From Gammaproteobacteria bacterium (GTDB taxonomy: Bacteria > Pseudomonadota > Gammaproteobacteria > SZUA-152), in assembly GCA_021647505.1 (NCBI GenBank), contig JAKIUN010000025.1:1-47413 (forward strand): a DNA stretch of 47,413 nt, written 5' to 3'. Positions 46,001 to 47,413 of this stretch are shown in pieces. Position 1 is the stretch's first letter, and each line of letters opens with the position of its first letter. Both the position numbers and the translations under genes were made by a program. Below the pieces are notes generated by a model. The model did no database searches. It was given only the letters and a program-made list of their open reading frames with translations, and had not been told where the DNA came from.

Positions 46001-46694
46001 TATAGTTGGCGATATAAATATCCAGTAAACCGTCACCATCATAATCCGCTAGAGTTGCAGAGGTAGACCATGATTCACCGCTAATGCCACTGGGGATGGT
46101 AACGTCGATAAACCGCCCTTCGCCATTATTTTTATAGAGTGTATTGCTTCCCAGGTTAGTGATGAACAGATCGGTATGGCCATCATTATTGAAGTCACCA
46201 CTCACGCAGCCCATTCCCCAGGACGATGTTGCCAGGCCGCTTTCTTGTGTTACATCCTCAAACTTACCATTTCCCAAATTTTTGTAAAGTGCATGTCCCT
46301 GATGTTTCTGCCACCAATGTTGTTTTCGGTAATAGCGTGTTTGGCCACTGCCGTTAATCAAAAACAGATCAATCCAGCCATCATTATTGTAGTCCAGTGC
46401 ACATGCACCAGGGGCCAGGGTTTCATCGATTCCGGTTAGGTAGTTGTCTCCCTGATGGTGGCTAAGGACGAGCCCGGCTTCTAGCGTGTCATCCTTGAAT
46501 ACAGGTGTGTGAGGTGAAAGGGGTTTATCCAGGCTGGAGAGAGTCACTGTATTATCAGCTTTTTGTGGAGGGGATAAATGAAAAGGAGTGCTTGGGGTGA
46601 GCAGGATGATGGTGATAGCTACCAAGCTGCTAACTCCAATATTGATTACCCAGCTCCGCATGTTCTGCGCCGATTTCTTTTTGAATTGTTTCAT
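43026..46694 (-). CDS. giant FG-GAP/VCBS - ASPIC - HEAT repeat protein
   Basis: 1222 residues. An N-terminal signal anchor (about 15-33) is followed by a propeller with seven Ca-binding motifs of the type DxNxDGxxD (DYNNDGWIDLF, DFNNDGHTDLF, DYDGDGLLDIY, DANNDGQPDIF, DFDNDGDIDII, DFNNDGWQDLF, DFDNDGDIDIY). Then comes an ASPIC/UnbV domain (about 535-610, IGARVWLKN and HFGLG) and from about 650 to the end many HEAT-like repeats (VRLAAIALLKNH, VKIAAIRALGDAE, VRTEAARALGLIRE). It is a large exported scaffold, first in the operon with the pentaheme protein, and probably holds that cytochrome at the outer side of the membrane. Confidence 0.88.
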   Translation of the reverse strand: MKQFKKKSAQNMRSWVINIGVSSLVAITIILLTPSTPFHLSPPQKADNTVTLSSLDKPLSPHTPVFKDDTLEAGLVLSHHQGDNYLTGIDETLAPGACALDYNNDGWIDLFLINGSGQTRYYRKQHWWQKHQGHALYKNLGNGKFEDVTQESGLATSSWGMGCVSGDFNNDGHTDLFITNLGSNTLYKNNGEGRFIDVTIPSGISGESWSTSATLADYDGDGLLDIYIANYIKYSKGAKTYEAQSQFEGSIPATFNATLYDAEPNRLYRNKGKFRFEDVSFLAGVEDKDGRSLDAIWLDANNDGQPDIFVSNDGGGGSNTLLINQGNSKFKESSTRINLSSALAHHSISSGDFDNDGDIDIIITGGQTQTHLLLVNNISDSGKKQWEYSDQAETLGLAKGQFAGYSGWGSGLHDFNNDGWQDLFIANGLITPDPDTNKITQGQSKQFWLNNGNGEFYEATWNAGDALQDIQSARGTVYADFDNDGDIDIYVAHNNDIGQLLVNTLPADTRWLGIKLIGTRSNRDAIGARVWLKNKDITQLKIAGRGNSFLSSNDPRIHFGLGNTSTPVTLTVKWPDGEISNYKDFPLNQYLNIKQGQTSAVPSTAGIITKPPANTLSLSLGASDPRARIKYIQWITQYAEADQALPELEAALVDPVEAVRLAAIALLKNHKSPNGFRLLIQLLDDKNATIRHASVSAIRDYELEESIRWLLRMFNDINSDVRINTAESFAFFFREEEAVIYRKYLAIPYLIRLLDDEEPSVKIAAIRALGDAEQFRAVAPLITRLKDPDIGVRTEAARALGLIREQRAIKPLLALLENPREPPSVKAHSLIALKRLAYAGIPSIFKQLLDIKNPSEIRLGLDTIIAILLNQNDGSVYSRQKLVTLVDEWYSHADTQLFLSKTTLNDPIAEKIIAILEHSGVTLPESLVNKLILTKNSGIRAKAYTALLKNSSPENVMLAIQGLTDPAESVRNAILYATEKMNFIPPQKILLESLHNEKTTLAAIKAVAKDLNLEIVNRLIDIAYNEEMSTALRIEALTTASRFNGQATPINETLLDHENSLLKIAALRYWNSNYKSHAQQKLPPAELSNALKNPNISIKKSVIDILLLRKEPWARRTLVGLLTDIDLDISVRTHLTRTLSQSDLTYSSAILLKIAKNPLDPIHKLAIEQLVPIQTPLIEKFMWQQLNNPNIKAEIRFLAAESLISKHGKQVLKILHKNESSS

Positions 46695-46844
46695 GTGGAA
46701 ACCTTTTTTATGGCTGCGAACATATTTTCTGTGAAATCAGTGGGTCGGTGAGATTATGCAAGCACCCTGAAATTTCCGGGTTAAGTACTGAAAAAGCACA
46801 ATGAATGGTTGTATTTGAACCAGATAGTACTAACAGAAAGCAAG

Positions 46845-46861
46845 TGTCGGGATACTTTACG
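46845..46861 (+). promoter_or_regulatory. putative activator site, copy 1
   Basis: TGTCGGGATACTTTACG, an imperfect dyad; related copy at 47014. Confidence 0.45.
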
Positions 46862-47013
46862 TGTCTGGTTTGGTTTTGGATGGCCTGTAAAAATAAGCAT
46901 GTTAACAATAGGTTAGCATTATCCGCTAGGTTTTTTGTGGGGCGCGATGTGGTGTGTGATACGAAAAATGCCATGTAAAGTACGCGAACCTGGCAGTAAT
47001 GACAGAAATGTGC

Positions 47014-47030
47014 TGTCGGGATATTTTACA
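47014..47030 (+). promoter_or_regulatory. putative activator site, copy 2
   Basis: TGTCGGGATATTTTACA, an imperfect TGT...ACA dyad about 65 bp before the sigma-54 promoter, the usual place for an enhancer-binding protein. Confidence 0.5.
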
Positions 47031-47093
47031 TGGTGGGTTTGGTTTTTGGGAGTTTTATCGGAATTGCCATTATAAACAATGGATTAATGCTAG

Positions 47094-47110
47094 TGGCTTG
47101 TTTCTTGCTT
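47094..47110 (+). promoter_or_regulatory. sigma-54 (RpoN) promoter
   Basis: TGGCTTGTTTCTTGCTT: GG and GC 10 bp apart as required, with TTGC at -12 and TGGC at -24. It lies about 140 bp before the start of the last gene. Confidence 0.65.
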
Positions 47111-47250
47111 GCTTCGCTGCGGTGTGTGTTATACGGCTGATGTGATGAATTAGGGCAGTAGTCTGGTTAGGGGCAGTTTCATTTTGGGGTTGGTGCACTG
47201 GATGAGATTTAAATCTGAATCCGTACTTTCAGGTTAAAGAGAGGTTTTCT

Positions 47251-47413
47251 GTGGCGATAATTTATAAAGCGTGTGTCATATGCAGTACATTATGCTTGAT
47301 GTTGTTAGCTGGCCCTGTATCCGCCGTGCCGTTTGTCAACGGTGATTTTTCTGCAGGATCCTCAGGATGGACTGATGCGAGTGCCACGGGTTCCGCCTCC
47401 GTGGTTGCCGGGC
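47251..47413 (+). CDS. secreted protein, PEP-CTERM-like, cut by the window end
   Basis: The first 54 residues are visible: a signal peptide (MAIIYKACVICS, LMLLAGPVSA) and the mature start VPFVNGDFSAGSSGWTDASA. The FxNGDFS-G-sGW pattern at the mature start is common in exported choice-of-anchor and PEP-CTERM proteins sorted by exosortase. Start GTG 47251 has AGAGAGG upstream. The C-terminal sorting signal would lie outside the window, so the class is a guess. The sigma-54 promoter and the dyad upstream fit the RpoN/PrsR-type control known for PEP-CTERM genes in some proteobacteria. Confidence 0.65.
   Translation, partial: MAIIYKACVICSTLCLMLLAGPVSAVPFVNGDFSAGSSGWTDASATGSASVVAG

Larger units (their letters stand above)
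46695..47250. other. intergenic region with a degenerate direct repeat and promoter sites
   Basis: No gene accepted. Two related blocks of about 130 bp (46835-46970 and 47004-47140) share TGTCGGGATAYTTTAC, TGGTTTGGTTTT-like and GGTGTGTG-like segments in the same order. The second one contains the sigma-54 promoter before the last gene. Confidence 0.5.

Noticed and set aside
46708-46974. 88-codon minus-strand frame before the giant FG-GAP gene
   Set aside because: Overlaps the degenerate direct repeat, has no gene-like features and no convincing start site.

Overview
The window reads as a denitrification island of a proteobacterium, most likely a gammaproteobacterium. The lineage call is a guess from gene style (Pseudomonas-like nir gene order, DNR-type regulator, RpoN-type promoter before a PEP-CTERM-like gene), not a phylogeny.

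Left part (931-14437, almost all minus strand): a complete heme d1 / cytochrome cd1 nitrite reductase locus. nirS (10070-11686) is followed by its own terminator and then by nirE-nirC-nirF-nirD-nirL-nirG-nirH-nirJ-nirN, with start/stop overlaps in most of the run. Behind it sit ctaB (heme o synthase) and a Sco copper chaperone under their own FNR/DNR box. Upstream of nirS are an NnrS/heme-copper-oxidase-like 12-TM protein and a hemerythrin-DUF2249 protein of the NO-stress type, separated by a 128-bp tandem repeat.

Middle part (14698-30148): an NO-reduction and electron-transfer block. It holds a Cox15-type heme A synthase, small membrane proteins, a class I cytochrome c, and an sNOR-type nitric oxide reductase (54-aa one-helix protein, CuA subunit NorS, catalytic subunit NorY, Sco/SenC). 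In NorY the tyrosine of the usual oxidase His-Tyr pair is a glutamine. Next come two tandem fusions of cytochrome b6, two 4Fe-4S ferredoxin motifs and an MvhD-like domain, a 166-aa membrane-anchored protein, and a second, very divergent heme-copper-oxidase subunit I-like protein that keeps heme-ligand-type histidines but has no TM7 His-His pair. A DNR-type Crp/Fnr regulator and a second, cysteine-containing CtaA close the block. Eight TTGAT-N4-ATCAA-like boxes, seven of them about 60-75 bp before start codons, tie nirS, ctaB, the hemerythrin gene, ctaA, cytochrome c, sNOR (two boxes) and the second fusion into one probable NO/low-oxygen regulon. This block (17800-27043) is the best candidate for an undescribed system: electrons could run from quinol through the cytochrome b/ferredoxin/MvhD proteins to an NO- or oxygen-active membrane complex.

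Right part (30452-47413): a YbhGFSR-like efflux system (HlyD, double-ATPase ABC protein, two permeases); a MalT-like regulator with a C-terminal SARP/BTAD module that is split by a TG-dinucleotide frameshift; a trypsin-like protease and a small protein resembling its N-terminal domain; a giant FG-GAP/ASPIC/HEAT protein paired with a membrane pentaheme cytochrome; and the start of a secreted, PEP-CTERM-like protein behind a sigma-54 promoter. An 18-bp palindrome recurs four times between 27.3 and 39.1 kb. No tRNA, rRNA, CRISPR array, transposase or integrase was recognised.
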